Source: Nocardiopsis_B sediminis (GTDB lineage Bacteria > Actinomycetota > Actinomycetes > Streptosporangiales > Streptosporangiaceae). From it: a stretch of DNA of 64,000 nt. The position numbers and the translations under genes were made by a program. The notes under the pieces are model-generated. The model ran no database searches, was not told the DNA's origin, and worked only from the letters and a program-made list of their open reading frames with translations. Positions 28,573-36,730 of this stretch are shown one piece after another. The stretch lies in contig NZ_JBHSBH010000015.1 in the NCBI RefSeq assembly GCF_042650565.1, positions 496,001 to 560,000 of the forward strand. Reading direction: 5' to 3'. Each line of letters starts with the position of its first letter. Within the stretch, counting starts at the first letter, position 1.

Positions 28573-29465
28573 CCCTTCACCGCCCCGTGGACCAGCCCCG
28601 AGACCAGCCCGCGCTGCACGAGCAGGAAGAACACCATGACCGGCAGGGTGATGATCGTGGACGCCGCCATGACCGAGGGCCAGTCGGTGGTGTACTGGCC
28701 GTAGAACTGGCGCAGGCCCACCGCCACGGTGTACTTCTCGCCCTCGTTCAGGAAGGTCAGGGCGAGGATGAACTCGTTCCACGCCGTGATGAACGAGAAG
28801 ATGCCGGTGGCCACCAGGCCCGGCGCCGTCAGCGGCAGCAGCACCGACCAGAACATCCGCGGCCAGGACGCGCCGTCGATGTAGGCGGCCTCCTCGACCT
28901 CCTGGGGGATGGCCGCGACGAACCCGCGCAGCATCCACACGGCGAACGGCAGCGCCAGCGCGATGTAGACGATGCTCAGGCCCAGCAGCGTGTTGAGCAT
29001 CTGGAGGTCGCGCACCTGGAGGAACAGCGGGATGACCAGCGCCTCCAGCGGGACCATCTGCACGATGAGCAGCATCACCAGCATCGTGGTGCGCAGCCGG
29101 AACCGGAACCGGGCCACCGCCACCGCCGCGAGCAGCGCCACCAGGCTGCTGCCCACCACGGTCACCAGCGCCACCACCAGCGAATTGCCCAGGTAGGTGA
29201 GGAACCCGGCCTCGACCAGGACGTAGCGGAAGTTCTCCAGGGTCACCGACGCGGGCAGCAGCGACTCGCTGCCGGTGGTGGTCTCGCCGGAGAACGCGGT
29301 GACGAGCATGAAGTAGGCGGGGAACAGCGTGAACACGAGCACCCCGGCGACCGCCGCCGCCCGGGCCAGCGCCGCCGGGCGCCACCGGCGCCCCCCGCCC
29401 CGTCGCGGAGCGGCCGGGGACGGGGCCGCGGCCGGGGCCCGCTCGGTCGCCGGCGTCGCGCTCAC
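28569..29465 (-). CDS. ABC sugar transporter permease (MalG/DasC-like)
   Basis: 298-residue inner-membrane permease of the carbohydrate uptake CUT1 family. An Ala/Pro-rich N-terminal 25-residue tail precedes six membrane helices. The EAA loop that contacts the ATPase is EEAAYIDGASWPRMFWSVLLPL (about 212-233). It starts inside the stop of the first permease gene (ATGA at 29465-29462) and is followed by the GH3 gene through another 4-base overlap. No ATP-binding subunit is encoded nearby, so it probably relies on a shared MsiK-type ATPase elsewhere, as known for DasABC of Streptomyces. Confidence 0.88.
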   Translation of the reverse strand: MSATPATERAPAAAPSPAAPRRGGGRRWRPAALARAAAVAGVLVFTLFPAYFMLVTAFSGETTTGSESLLPASVTLENFRYVLVEAGFLTYLGNSLVVALVTVVGSSLVALLAAVAVARFRFRLRTTMLVMLLIVQMVPLEALVIPLFLQVRDLQMLNTLLGLSIVYIALALPFAVWMLRGFVAAIPQEVEEAAYIDGASWPRMFWSVLLPLTAPGLVATGIFSFITAWNEFILALTFLNEGEKYTVAVGLRQFYGQYTTDWPSVMAASTIITLPVMVFFLLVQRGLVSGLVHGAVKG

Positions 29466-30436
29466 TTGAGCTCCTCATCGCGGAACAGGGCCCGCAGGTA
29501 GACGATGGTGATGGCGATGAGCATGAGGGTCAGCAGGACCGCGATGGCCGACCCCATCCCGTACTCCTGGCGCCCGAAGGAGCGCACGTAGGACCACACG
29601 CCGAAGTTGAGCAGGTCCGGGTTGGACCCCGACCCGCCGGGCATCAGGTAGACCTGCGCGAACACCTTGAAGTCCCAGATGGTCGACAGGATGGTGACCA
29701 CGGCGAACACCGGGCGCAGGGTCGGCACCGTGACGTTCCAGAACCGGTGCCAGGCGCCCGCGCCGTCGATCATCGCGGCCTCGTAGAGTTCCCGGGGCAC
29801 CGTGAGCAGCCCCGCGAGGACCGTCACGGTCACGAAGGGGAACCCGTGGTGGATGACGTTGAGCGCCACGATCCCGTAGAACGGCAGCCGCTCGGTGAAC
29901 CAGTTGAACCCCTCGGGCCCGATCGCACCGAGGGCCTGGAGCCCCTCGCGGACGATGCCGCGGTCGACGTCGAAGATCCACACCCACACGTAGGTCCCGG
30001 TGACGGCGGGCATCGCCCAGGCGACCAGGATGCACCCGGCCACCGCGGCCCGCGTCAGCGGCCGGAGCGTGCGCAGCAGCAGCGCGACCAGCGTGCCGAA
30101 CACGACCGTGCCGCCGACCGCCACGACCGCGAAGAACACGGTGTTGGGCAGCGCGACCCGCCACAGGTAGCCGTCGGCGAACAGCCGGGCATAGTTGTCG
30201 AGCCCCGTGTAGTTCGATTCGCCGGAGACGACGTTGCGCAGCCCGTAGTCCTGGAACGACAGCAGGACGACCCGCAACAGCGGGTACAGCAGCAGGACGC
30301 CGATGACCAGCAGCGCCGGGGCCAGCAGCACCCACGGAAGCAGCCGGCGGCGCCCGGCCGCGGTGAGGCGGCGACGGCGGGTGGGCGGGCGGCCGGCCAC
30401 CGGAGTGGCCGGCCGCGTGAGAACGGAACCGCTCAC
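29462..30436 (-). CDS. ABC sugar transporter permease (MalF/DasB-like)
   Basis: 324-residue CUT1-family permease. A basic N-terminus (RRRRLTAAGRRR) precedes six membrane helices, and the EAA loop is YEAAMIDGAGAWHRFWNVTVPTL (about 221-243). It starts three bases after the binding-protein stop and overlaps the next permease by ATGA, so the operon is tightly coupled. The pair forms the transmembrane channel for the substrate delivered by the 30440-31708 binding protein. Confidence 0.88.
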   Translation of the reverse strand: MSGSVLTRPATPVAGRPPTRRRRLTAAGRRRLLPWVLLAPALLVIGVLLLYPLLRVVLLSFQDYGLRNVVSGESNYTGLDNYARLFADGYLWRVALPNTVFFAVVAVGGTVVFGTLVALLLRTLRPLTRAAVAGCILVAWAMPAVTGTYVWVWIFDVDRGIVREGLQALGAIGPEGFNWFTERLPFYGIVALNVIHHGFPFVTVTVLAGLLTVPRELYEAAMIDGAGAWHRFWNVTVPTLRPVFAVVTILSTIWDFKVFAQVYLMPGGSGSNPDLLNFGVWSYVRSFGRQEYGMGSAIAVLLTLMLIAITIVYLRALFRDEELK

Positions 30437-30439
30437 GTG

Positions 30440-31708
30440 CTAGGTGTCCTCGTTCAGGATCGACTCGATGTCCTCGGCCGCGGTCGTGGTGGCGTCGTCG
30501 ACCGAGGCCCTTTCGTTCAGGATGGCCTGCACCATGGTCTGCACCACCATCTCGCCCTGGACGCGGCCGTAGTTCTGGCTGGCCGGGACGCCCTTGCCGG
30601 CCTCGCTCATCTGCACCGCGAACGGCTGCACCAGCGGGTCGTCGGACTCGGTATAGGGCTGGATCTGCTCCTGGCGGCCGGGGAAGTAGGTGGTCTCCTC
30701 CGACCAGCGGGCGGCGTTCTCGGTGCTGGTGAGGGTCTCCAGGTAGCTCCACGCGAGGTCTTCGTCCGGGGTCCCGGTGAACACCGCCAGGTGCGAGCCG
30801 CCGAGGAACGAGGGGCTGTAGCCGCCGTCGGGCCCGGGGATCGGGACGGCGGCGATGTTGCCCTCAAGGTCCGGCGCCTCCTCGAGGATCGCCTTGGGGG
30901 TCCAGCTCCCGGCGATCGTCATGGCGACGTTGCCGGCGATGAACTCCTCTTGGAGGTTGGTCTCCTTCCAGGTGGTCGCGCCCGTCGAGGAGACGTCGTC
31001 CTCCAGCGCGAGGTCGGTGTAGAAGGAGATGCCCTCGCGCGCCTCGGCGCTGTCGAGCCCGGAGGTCCAGGTGCCGTCGGCGCCCTGCTCGGCGATCTCG
31101 CCGCCGGCGCCCCACACGAACGGCAGCACCGAGTACTCGGCGTCGCCCGCCACGGGGAACGCGATCAGGTCGTCGCGCTCCTCGGAGATGGTGACGGCCG
31201 CGTCGCGCAGCTCCTCCCAGGTGGTGGGCGGTTCGAGGCCGAGCTCCTCGAACACGTCGGTGCGGTAGAGGATCGACCGCACCCCGGCGTACCAGGGCAG
31301 GCCGTACAGGGCGCCGTCGACGGTGCCGGCCTCGGCGAGCCCGGCGGCGTAGGCCTCGGTGTCGCCCACGCGCTCGGTGAGGTCGACCAGCCCGCCGGCG
31401 TCGGCGAACTCCGGCGTCCAGGTGGTGCCGACTTCGGCGACGTCGGGCGCGGTGCCGCCGGCCATGGCGGTCACGAACCGCTCATGGGCGTCGGCCCACG
31501 GCACGAACTCGACGTTGACGTCCACCCCGGTCTCCTGGGTGAACTGCTCGCCGATGTCGTCGAAGTACGCCGTGGCGTCGGGGTTGGTGCCCTCCATGAT
31601 CCAGACTTCGAGGGCGTCGCCCTCGCCGGCGCCGCTGCCACAGGAGGTGGCGACCAGAGTAAGGGTCGCGACCAGCGCGGCGACGGGCAGGGGCTGCGTG
31701 CGTGCCAT
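30440..31708 (-). CDS. Sugar ABC transporter substrate-binding lipoprotein (DasA/NgcE-like)
   Basis: 422-residue extracellular solute-binding protein family 1. The lipobox is LVATSC (Cys about 23). The first lobe has the EVWIMEGTNPDA strand, and the APDVAEVGTTWTPEFADAGGLVDLT segment is typical of actinomycete chitobiose/N-acetylglucosamine binders. The start at 31708 (MARTQPLPVAAL) has GGGAG seven bases upstream, better than the ATG six codons further up. It is the first gene of the four-gene uptake operon and sits behind a readable promoter and operator. Specificity for N,N'-diacetylchitobiose is inferred from motif resemblance and from the GH3 partner. Confidence 0.85.
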   Translation of the reverse strand: MARTQPLPVAALVATLTLVATSCGSGAGEGDALEVWIMEGTNPDATAYFDDIGEQFTQETGVDVNVEFVPWADAHERFVTAMAGGTAPDVAEVGTTWTPEFADAGGLVDLTERVGDTEAYAAGLAEAGTVDGALYGLPWYAGVRSILYRTDVFEELGLEPPTTWEELRDAAVTISEERDDLIAFPVAGDAEYSVLPFVWGAGGEIAEQGADGTWTSGLDSAEAREGISFYTDLALEDDVSSTGATTWKETNLQEEFIAGNVAMTIAGSWTPKAILEEAPDLEGNIAAVPIPGPDGGYSPSFLGGSHLAVFTGTPDEDLAWSYLETLTSTENAARWSEETTYFPGRQEQIQPYTESDDPLVQPFAVQMSEAGKGVPASQNYGRVQGEMVVQTMVQAILNERASVDDATTTAAEDIESILNEDT

Positions 31709-31746
31709 CGGCGTTCTCCCGTCCATTCACGATCCCCGGGGGGTAG

Positions 31747-31759
31747 GTAAGAAACTTAC
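31747..31759. promoter_or_regulatory. Operator-like palindrome over the sugar operon -10 box
   Basis: GTAAG-AAA-CTTAC is a perfect inverted repeat lying across the predicted -10 element (31753-31758). A ROK- or LacI-type sugar regulator could bind here. It does not look like a DasR dre site, and no regulator gene is adjacent. Confidence 0.55.
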
Positions 31760-31781
31760 GCAAAAACCGGTTGACTGTGAA
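31753..31781 (-). promoter_or_regulatory. Promoter of the sugar uptake operon
   Basis: Read on the minus strand, TTCACA (31781-31776) and TAAGTT (31758-31753) are separated by 17 bases, close to a sigma-70/HrdB promoter. The binding-protein start is about 45 bases downstream. Confidence 0.6.
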
Positions 31782-31857
31782 GTAAACCGCAGCAGTGTCC
31801 TGCGGATCGCCGCGATTCCGCCGCCGACCGTCACGCTACCGATGCGCGAGGTCGCCG

Positions 31858-33129
31858 TCAGAAGGCACACGGCATCGATTTGATTCCGTTCACAAAGTTC
31901 GAGAGCAGGCGCTCGGGCGAGGCCGTGGAGCGGATCCCGGGCACCCGCCGGTGGAGCTCGCGGAACATCACCCGGATCTCGCGGCGGGCCAGGTGCGCGC
32001 CCAGGCAGAAGTGCGGGCCGGGCCCGCCGAACCCCAGGTGCGGGTTGGGGCTGCGGGTGATGTCGAAGGCGCCGGGATCGGCGAAGACGGCTTCGTCGCG
32101 GTTGGCGGAGGCGTAGTACAGCACGGCCTTGTCCCCGGCGCGGTAGTGGTGGCCGTTCATCACGTGGTCGCGGGTGAGGGTGCGCCGCATCCAGATCACC
32201 GGCGAGGAGTGGCGGACGATCTCCTCGACCGCGGTGCCGGCGTGCGCCTCGAAGTCCGACCACCATAGGTCGCGCTGTTCGGGGTGGCGGGTCAGCAGCT
32301 CCAGGCCGTGGCTGATGGCGTTGCGCGTGGTCTCGCTCCCGGCGACCGTCAGCAGGATGAAGAACGACCCCAGTTCGCGGTCGGTGAGCGACTCGCCGTC
32401 GAGGTCGGCGGCGACCAGCGCGGAGGTGAGGTCGGCGGTGGGGGCCGCCCGCCGCTCAGCGGCGAGCTCGCCCAGCAGCGCGGCGAGGTCGCCGCCCGCC
32501 GTGAGCAGCCGGGTGAGCGCGGCGTCGATGTCGTGGCCGAGGTAGTCGGGGTCGCTGCCGGCCAGGATCACCGACGCGTTCTCGAAGACCATGGCGCGCC
32601 GGTCGGCGGGGACGCCCATCATCTCGCAGATGACGTCGAGCGGGAGCCGGGCCGCGACCTCGGCGACGAAGTCGCAGGGCCCGGTGCGCACGAGGTCGTC
32701 GACGATCTGCTCGGCCAGCCGCTGGACGTCGTCTTCGAGCTTGGCCAGCATGCGGGGGGTGAAGCCGCGGGACACGATCCGGCGCAGCCGCGCGTGGCGG
32801 GGGTCGTCGAGCCCGATCATCGAGCCGAAGAACTCGCCGAACTCCTCGGGCATGTCGGGGATGGAGATCGCGGTGGGGCGGGAGGAGAACACCTGCGGGG
32901 TGCGGCTGGCCTCCACCACGTCGGCGTGGCGGACCAGGGCGTGGAAGCCCGGGCCCGCGGGGATCGGGCCGATGTCGGCCTCGGCGAAGAACACCGGCGG
33001 TCGGCGGCGCAGCCGGGCGAAGGCCGCGTGACGCTCCTGGGGCGGCCGGGCCCAGAACGCGGTGTCGGCGAGGTCGATGCCGGCGAGGTCATCGGCGTCG
33101 CCGGCGCCGGCGGGTGTGGAGGCGGCCAT
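31858..33129 (-). CDS. Cytochrome P450 (CYP125/CYP142/CYP124-like)
   Basis: 423-residue soluble monooxygenase. The oxygen-activating I-helix motif is AGSETTRN (about 267-274), the K-helix ExxR-type region is EEIVRHSSPVIWMRRTL, and the heme loop is FGGPGPHFCLG with Cys375 as thiolate ligand. The C-terminal NFVNGIKSMP segment and the I-helix/K-helix wording resemble the actinobacterial CYP125/142/124 clade that hydroxylates terminal carbons of sterol side chains and methyl-branched lipids. No ferredoxin gene is adjacent. A role on branched lipids made nearby (tms pair or PKS) is possible but is inference. The start at 33129 is the only one that retains the A-helix region. Confidence 0.88.
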   Translation of the reverse strand: MAASTPAGAGDADDLAGIDLADTAFWARPPQERHAAFARLRRRPPVFFAEADIGPIPAGPGFHALVRHADVVEASRTPQVFSSRPTAISIPDMPEEFGEFFGSMIGLDDPRHARLRRIVSRGFTPRMLAKLEDDVQRLAEQIVDDLVRTGPCDFVAEVAARLPLDVICEMMGVPADRRAMVFENASVILAGSDPDYLGHDIDAALTRLLTAGGDLAALLGELAAERRAAPTADLTSALVAADLDGESLTDRELGSFFILLTVAGSETTRNAISHGLELLTRHPEQRDLWWSDFEAHAGTAVEEIVRHSSPVIWMRRTLTRDHVMNGHHYRAGDKAVLYYASANRDEAVFADPGAFDITRSPNPHLGFGGPGPHFCLGAHLARREIRVMFRELHRRVPGIRSTASPERLLSNFVNGIKSMPCAF

Positions 33130-33233
33130 GAGGGGAGCCCCTTCCGTCGCGTGGGTGCTGCCCCTCCACTCTTTACAGGTACGTCGGACAGGTCAAGGAA
33201 GCGGTCACGGTCTGTGGATACGGCGTCACGTTC

Positions 33234-33683
33234 TCAGTCGGCCAGCCCCGTGGCGATGCGCAGCGTGACGATCAGCTCCGCCGGCTTGTAGACCGCCGTG
33301 CCGATGGCGGCGCAGAACGCCGCGAGCATGTGCACCCGGACCATGGGGTCGCCGTTGGTGTAGTGCTCGGCGATCTCCTCCTCGCCCACGGAGTACGCCT
33401 CCCACGCCGTGACCACCGCGAACTCCACCTCCGGCGGGAGCAGGTCGGCGACCGCGGCGGCCACGGCCTCGCGGGAGTCGGCGGGCTTCCACACCACCCC
33501 GGTCTCCTGCACGCGGCGGGTCAGGAAGGAGGCGAAGACCTTCAGCTCGGAGGCGACCGGGTCGATGTCGCCGCCGATCGCGTCGGCCTCATGGGCGAGG
33601 GCGTCGGCGTCCTTGCGCACATAGGCGTCGACGAGCGAGATGGCGCGCTGCTTGACGTGCTCGTTGTCTGCGGTTCCAGGCAT
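33234..33683 (-). CDS. Small helical protein of unknown function
   Basis: 149 residues, all predicted helix, acidic, with no signal peptide or membrane segment. A conserved-looking centre is EFAVVTAWEAYSVGEEEIAEHYTNGDPMVRVHMLAAF. It lies 64 bases downstream of the tmsB-like gene on the same strand and could be a third member of that unit; some actinomycete tms loci contain an extra gene of unknown function, but I cannot confirm homology. The start at 33683 (MPGTADNEHVKQRA) is the one that keeps the first helix. Confidence 0.65.
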   Translation of the reverse strand: MPGTADNEHVKQRAISLVDAYVRKDADALAHEADAIGGDIDPVASELKVFASFLTRRVQETGVVWKPADSREAVAAAVADLLPPEVEFAVVTAWEAYSVGEEEIAEHYTNGDPMVRVHMLAAFCAAIGTAVYKPAELIVTLRIATGLAD

Positions 33684-33747
33684 GCCCCCATCATGCCCGG
33701 GGTGGGGCGCGACCGGCGATCGGATTGCGGCCGCGCCCCGGGTCGAT

Positions 33748-35007
33748 TCAGCCGAAGTCGGGGCGCAGGGGCATATGGGAGTCGGTGCCGTCGAGCTTGA
33801 CCCCGAGGATCTGGTGGAGCTGGACGACGTTCATCTCGAACCCGAGCACGCAGCCGGCCATGTAGAGCCGCCACACGCGGGCGGTCCCCTCGCCGACCTC
33901 GGCGACCGCGGCGTCCCAGTTGGCGTCGAGGTTGGCGCACCAGTGCCGGAGGGTCAGCGCGTAGTGCTCGCGCAGGTTCTCCTGGTGGCGGATCTCGAAG
34001 CCCGCGTCGTTCATCTCGGTCTGGATGCGGCCGGGGCCCTCCAGCTCGCCGTCGGGGAAGACGTAGCGGTAGATGACCCCGCGCGGGTTGAGCGGCGGCA
34101 GGTCGTTGCGCGGCCGGGTGATGCAGTGGTTGAGGAGTCTGCCGCCCGGCTTGAGCTTGGCGTGCAGCCCGCTGAAGTAGCCGGCCAGGTTGCGCGCCCC
34201 GATGTGCTCTGTCAGCCCGATGGAGCTGATCCGGTCGTAGATGCCGTCGGGGACGTCGCGGTAGTCCATGTGCCGGACCTCGGCGAGGCCGGTCAGCCCC
34301 TCCTGGGCGATGCGCTTGCTCGCCCATTCCGCCTGCTCCTTGGAGAGCGTGACCCCGAGGGCCTTGACGCCGTACTCGCGTGCGGCGTGGCGGACCATCC
34401 CGCCCCACCCGCAGCCGACGTCCAGCAGCCGCATGCCCGGGCGCAGGTCGAGCTTGCGGGCGATCAGGTCGTACTTGTCGGCCTGGGCCTGCTCCAGGTC
34501 GGTGTCCTGCTCGGCGAAGACCGCGCAGGTGTAGGTCATCGACGGCCCCAGGACCATCTCGTAGAAGGCGTTGGAGACGTCGTAGTGGTGGTGGATCGCC
34601 TCGGCGTCGCGCCCCTTGGAGTGGCGTGTTCCCAGGCCCAGCATCCGGCCGCGGCGCACCTCCTGCGGGGGCGGCGGGACGCGGTTGACGAACTTCACCC
34701 AGCCGATGCCCTTGGCGATGCGGGCGAGGTCCAGGGCGGAGGGCCGCACCCTGTCGCCCAGGGCGAACTGCGACATCGCCTTGAGCGCGGTGTACATGTC
34801 GCCTTCGAGGTCGATGTGCCCGGAGACGTAGGCCCGGGTCAGCCCCATCTCGTTGGGCGACTGGGCCAAATAGTTGAGCGCCACGGGGGTCCGGACGACG
34901 ATCGTGGTGTCGCTGCCCGGATCCCCTGCGGTGCTCCCGTCATAGGCGCGGAACCGAACGGGGGCGTCGCTGCCGACGACGCGTTCGAAGATCTCCGCTA
35001 GCCGCAT
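33748..35007 (-). CDS. Fatty acid C10 methyltransferase, CFA-synthase family (TmsB/BfaB-like)
   Basis: 419-residue SAM-dependent methyltransferase of the cyclopropane fatty acid synthase family. An N-terminal lipid-binding domain (about 1-110) precedes the Rossmann-type domain with SAM motif LLDVGCGWGGMVRHAA (about 184-199); an AIHHHYDVSNAFYEMVLGPSMTYTCAVF segment, characteristic of the family, lies just before it. It follows an FAD-dependent oxidoreductase gene by 51 bases, which is the tmsA/tmsB (bfaA/bfaB) arrangement that converts membrane oleoyl groups to 10-methylene and then 10-methylstearoyl (tuberculostearoyl). The neighbour distinguishes it from plain Cfa or mycolate methyltransferases. 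Confidence 0.85.
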   Translation of the reverse strand: MRLAEIFERVVGSDAPVRFRAYDGSTAGDPGSDTTIVVRTPVALNYLAQSPNEMGLTRAYVSGHIDLEGDMYTALKAMSQFALGDRVRPSALDLARIAKGIGWVKFVNRVPPPPQEVRRGRMLGLGTRHSKGRDAEAIHHHYDVSNAFYEMVLGPSMTYTCAVFAEQDTDLEQAQADKYDLIARKLDLRPGMRLLDVGCGWGGMVRHAAREYGVKALGVTLSKEQAEWASKRIAQEGLTGLAEVRHMDYRDVPDGIYDRISSIGLTEHIGARNLAGYFSGLHAKLKPGGRLLNHCITRPRNDLPPLNPRGVIYRYVFPDGELEGPGRIQTEMNDAGFEIRHQENLREHYALTLRHWCANLDANWDAAVAEVGEGTARVWRLYMAGCVLGFEMNVVQLHQILGVKLDGTDSHMPLRPDFG

Positions 35008-35058
35008 GGTCGTTCCCTTCTCGCCGCACGTCGCCCACTGCCCCGGTGGGCCGGCGTG

Positions 35059-36483
35059 TCACCTGTTGCCAACGCATTTGGCGTAAAGGTCGAGGAGCCG
35101 CCCCTGGGGGTCGTAGGCGTGCTTGAGCCGCCGGTAGCCCTCGCCGTTGTACAGCCGCCAGAACTCCTCCTCCGTGTAGAAGGCGTCGGAGTACAGCGAC
35201 TTGTGGCCCTCCAGCCGGGAGACCTCCTCCTCGACCAGCCGGTTGTGGTGGGCCCTCCGCTGCCCCGGGACCATGGGGACCCGGCCCCAGAACCCGAAGT
35301 TCACGTAGAGCCGGTCCTGCTCCAGCGGGTAGAGCGGCCACACGTGGCCCGCTCCCGGCTCGCCCTTCTCGCGCAGCCGCAGCGGGCACATCCACACCGG
35401 GCTCATCCGGATCTCGGAGTGGAAGAAGTCGAGGAACTCCGCCCCCCGGTCGACGCCGACCTCGATGTCCTGGATGAGCGGTTCCTGCTGGGGGCGGCCC
35501 CGGTAGTGGTCGAGCAGCCGGCTGAAATCGGTGCGGCGGTCCAGCGCGACGAGCTTGCGGTAGACGTCGGAGCGCTTCAGGGAGCGGGGCCACAGGCGGC
35601 GCACCGCGGGGTGCTGCACGCCGAAGGCGCTCGAGCACCAGAACCAGTCGGTGTCCCAGCGCCACAGGTAGTCGTGGATCGTCAGGTAGTCGCCCGGGCC
35701 GGTGCCCGCGTAGCGGGGGATCGACCGGTAGTAGACGTCGTTGCCCGTGTAGTCGCTGGTCCAGGGGGCGGAGTCGACGAAGGAGGCCAGGGTGACGTAC
35801 AGCTCGCCGGGCCCGAACGCGACGCCGTCGACGAAGTCCACCCGCTCCCCATCGTGCTCGCCGTCGGCGCAGATCCGGGAGAAGGCGTCCATGGCCTCGA
35901 CGCCGGAGCCGAAGCGCAGGTGGCGCAGGTGCACGTAGGGCGTGACCGGCTCCAGTTCGATGCGCAGCCGCAGGCTGTAGCCAAGGGTGCCGTAGGAGTT
36001 GGGGAACCCGTGGAAGAGGTCGCTGTGCTCGTTGTCGCGGCGGGCCACGACGGTCTCGCCGGAGCCGGTGAGGATCTCGATCTCCTGAACGGACTCGTGC
36101 GGCAGCCCGTTGCGGAAGGAGGAGGACTCGATGCCCAGCCCGGTGACGGCGCCGCCGAGGGTGATGGTGCGCAGCTGGGGCACCACCAGCGGCATCAGGC
36201 CGTGCGCCAGCGTGGCGGCGACCAGGTCCTCATAGGTGGTCATGCCGCCGACCTCGGCGACCCGTTCGACGGGGTCGACCGCCAGCACCGACGCGAACGC
36301 GCTCACGTCCAGCCGGGGGGCGCCGGAGGGCTCGCGGAACCGGAACAGGTTGGAGGTCGGTTTGGCCAGGCGCACCGGGGCGTCCGCGGGAAGCGCGGCG
36401 TAGTCCCGCCGCAGCCGCTGGACGGCCCCGACGTGCTCGGCGAAGTCTCGCTGGGAAGGCTGACGGCTCACGTTCACCCGCAT
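35059..36483 (-). CDS. FAD-binding oxidoreductase, 10-methylene fatty acid reductase (TmsA/BfaA-like)
   Basis: 474-residue flavoprotein of the FAD-linked oxidase (VAO-like) family. The N-terminal FAD-binding domain includes MTTYEDLVAATLAHGLMP and the flavin loop TLGGAVTGLGIESSSFRNG. The C-terminal domain is rich in aromatic residues (WRWDTDWFWCSSAFG). Homologues in mycobacteria (Rv3719/UfaA1 next to a methyltransferase) and corynebacteria pair with the methyltransferase to reduce the 10-methylene intermediate. I chose the ATG at 36483 (MRVNVSRQ), which has GGAG eight bases upstream; the open frame continues far beyond without a ribosome site. 10-methyl C18 acid is a known lipid marker of Nocardiopsis and relatives. 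Confidence 0.82.
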   Translation of the reverse strand: MRVNVSRQPSQRDFAEHVGAVQRLRRDYAALPADAPVRLAKPTSNLFRFREPSGAPRLDVSAFASVLAVDPVERVAEVGGMTTYEDLVAATLAHGLMPLVVPQLRTITLGGAVTGLGIESSSFRNGLPHESVQEIEILTGSGETVVARRDNEHSDLFHGFPNSYGTLGYSLRLRIELEPVTPYVHLRHLRFGSGVEAMDAFSRICADGEHDGERVDFVDGVAFGPGELYVTLASFVDSAPWTSDYTGNDVYYRSIPRYAGTGPGDYLTIHDYLWRWDTDWFWCSSAFGVQHPAVRRLWPRSLKRSDVYRKLVALDRRTDFSRLLDHYRGRPQQEPLIQDIEVGVDRGAEFLDFFHSEIRMSPVWMCPLRLREKGEPGAGHVWPLYPLEQDRLYVNFGFWGRVPMVPGQRRAHHNRLVEEEVSRLEGHKSLYSDAFYTEEEFWRLYNGEGYRRLKHAYDPQGRLLDLYAKCVGNR

Positions 36484-36730
36484 CTCACCCGCTCCGGCGC
36501 CGTGGCGCCATCGTTCGTCCCGCCGGCCCGGACCCCACCGGGCACGGCCGTCGCACAGCCTATTCCTACTTGCCGGTAATACCCACCGGCGCATCCCCGT
36601 TTCGGGTGTTCCGCATATCACCCGGCCGGGCGGGAATCCCGTCCGTGCACGCGGCGGGTCCCATTCTCGTCCCGACACGGCCGGGTAGCCATGGCTTTTC
36701 GCGGCGCAAACCGGCATAGGATCGGCTGAC

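Noticed and set aside
31709..31857. DasR (dre) site before the sugar operon
   Set aside because: The palindrome present does not match the ACTGGTCTAGACCACT type.
33130..33233. KstR-type operator before the P450
   Set aside because: No AAC-N-GTT type palindrome seen.
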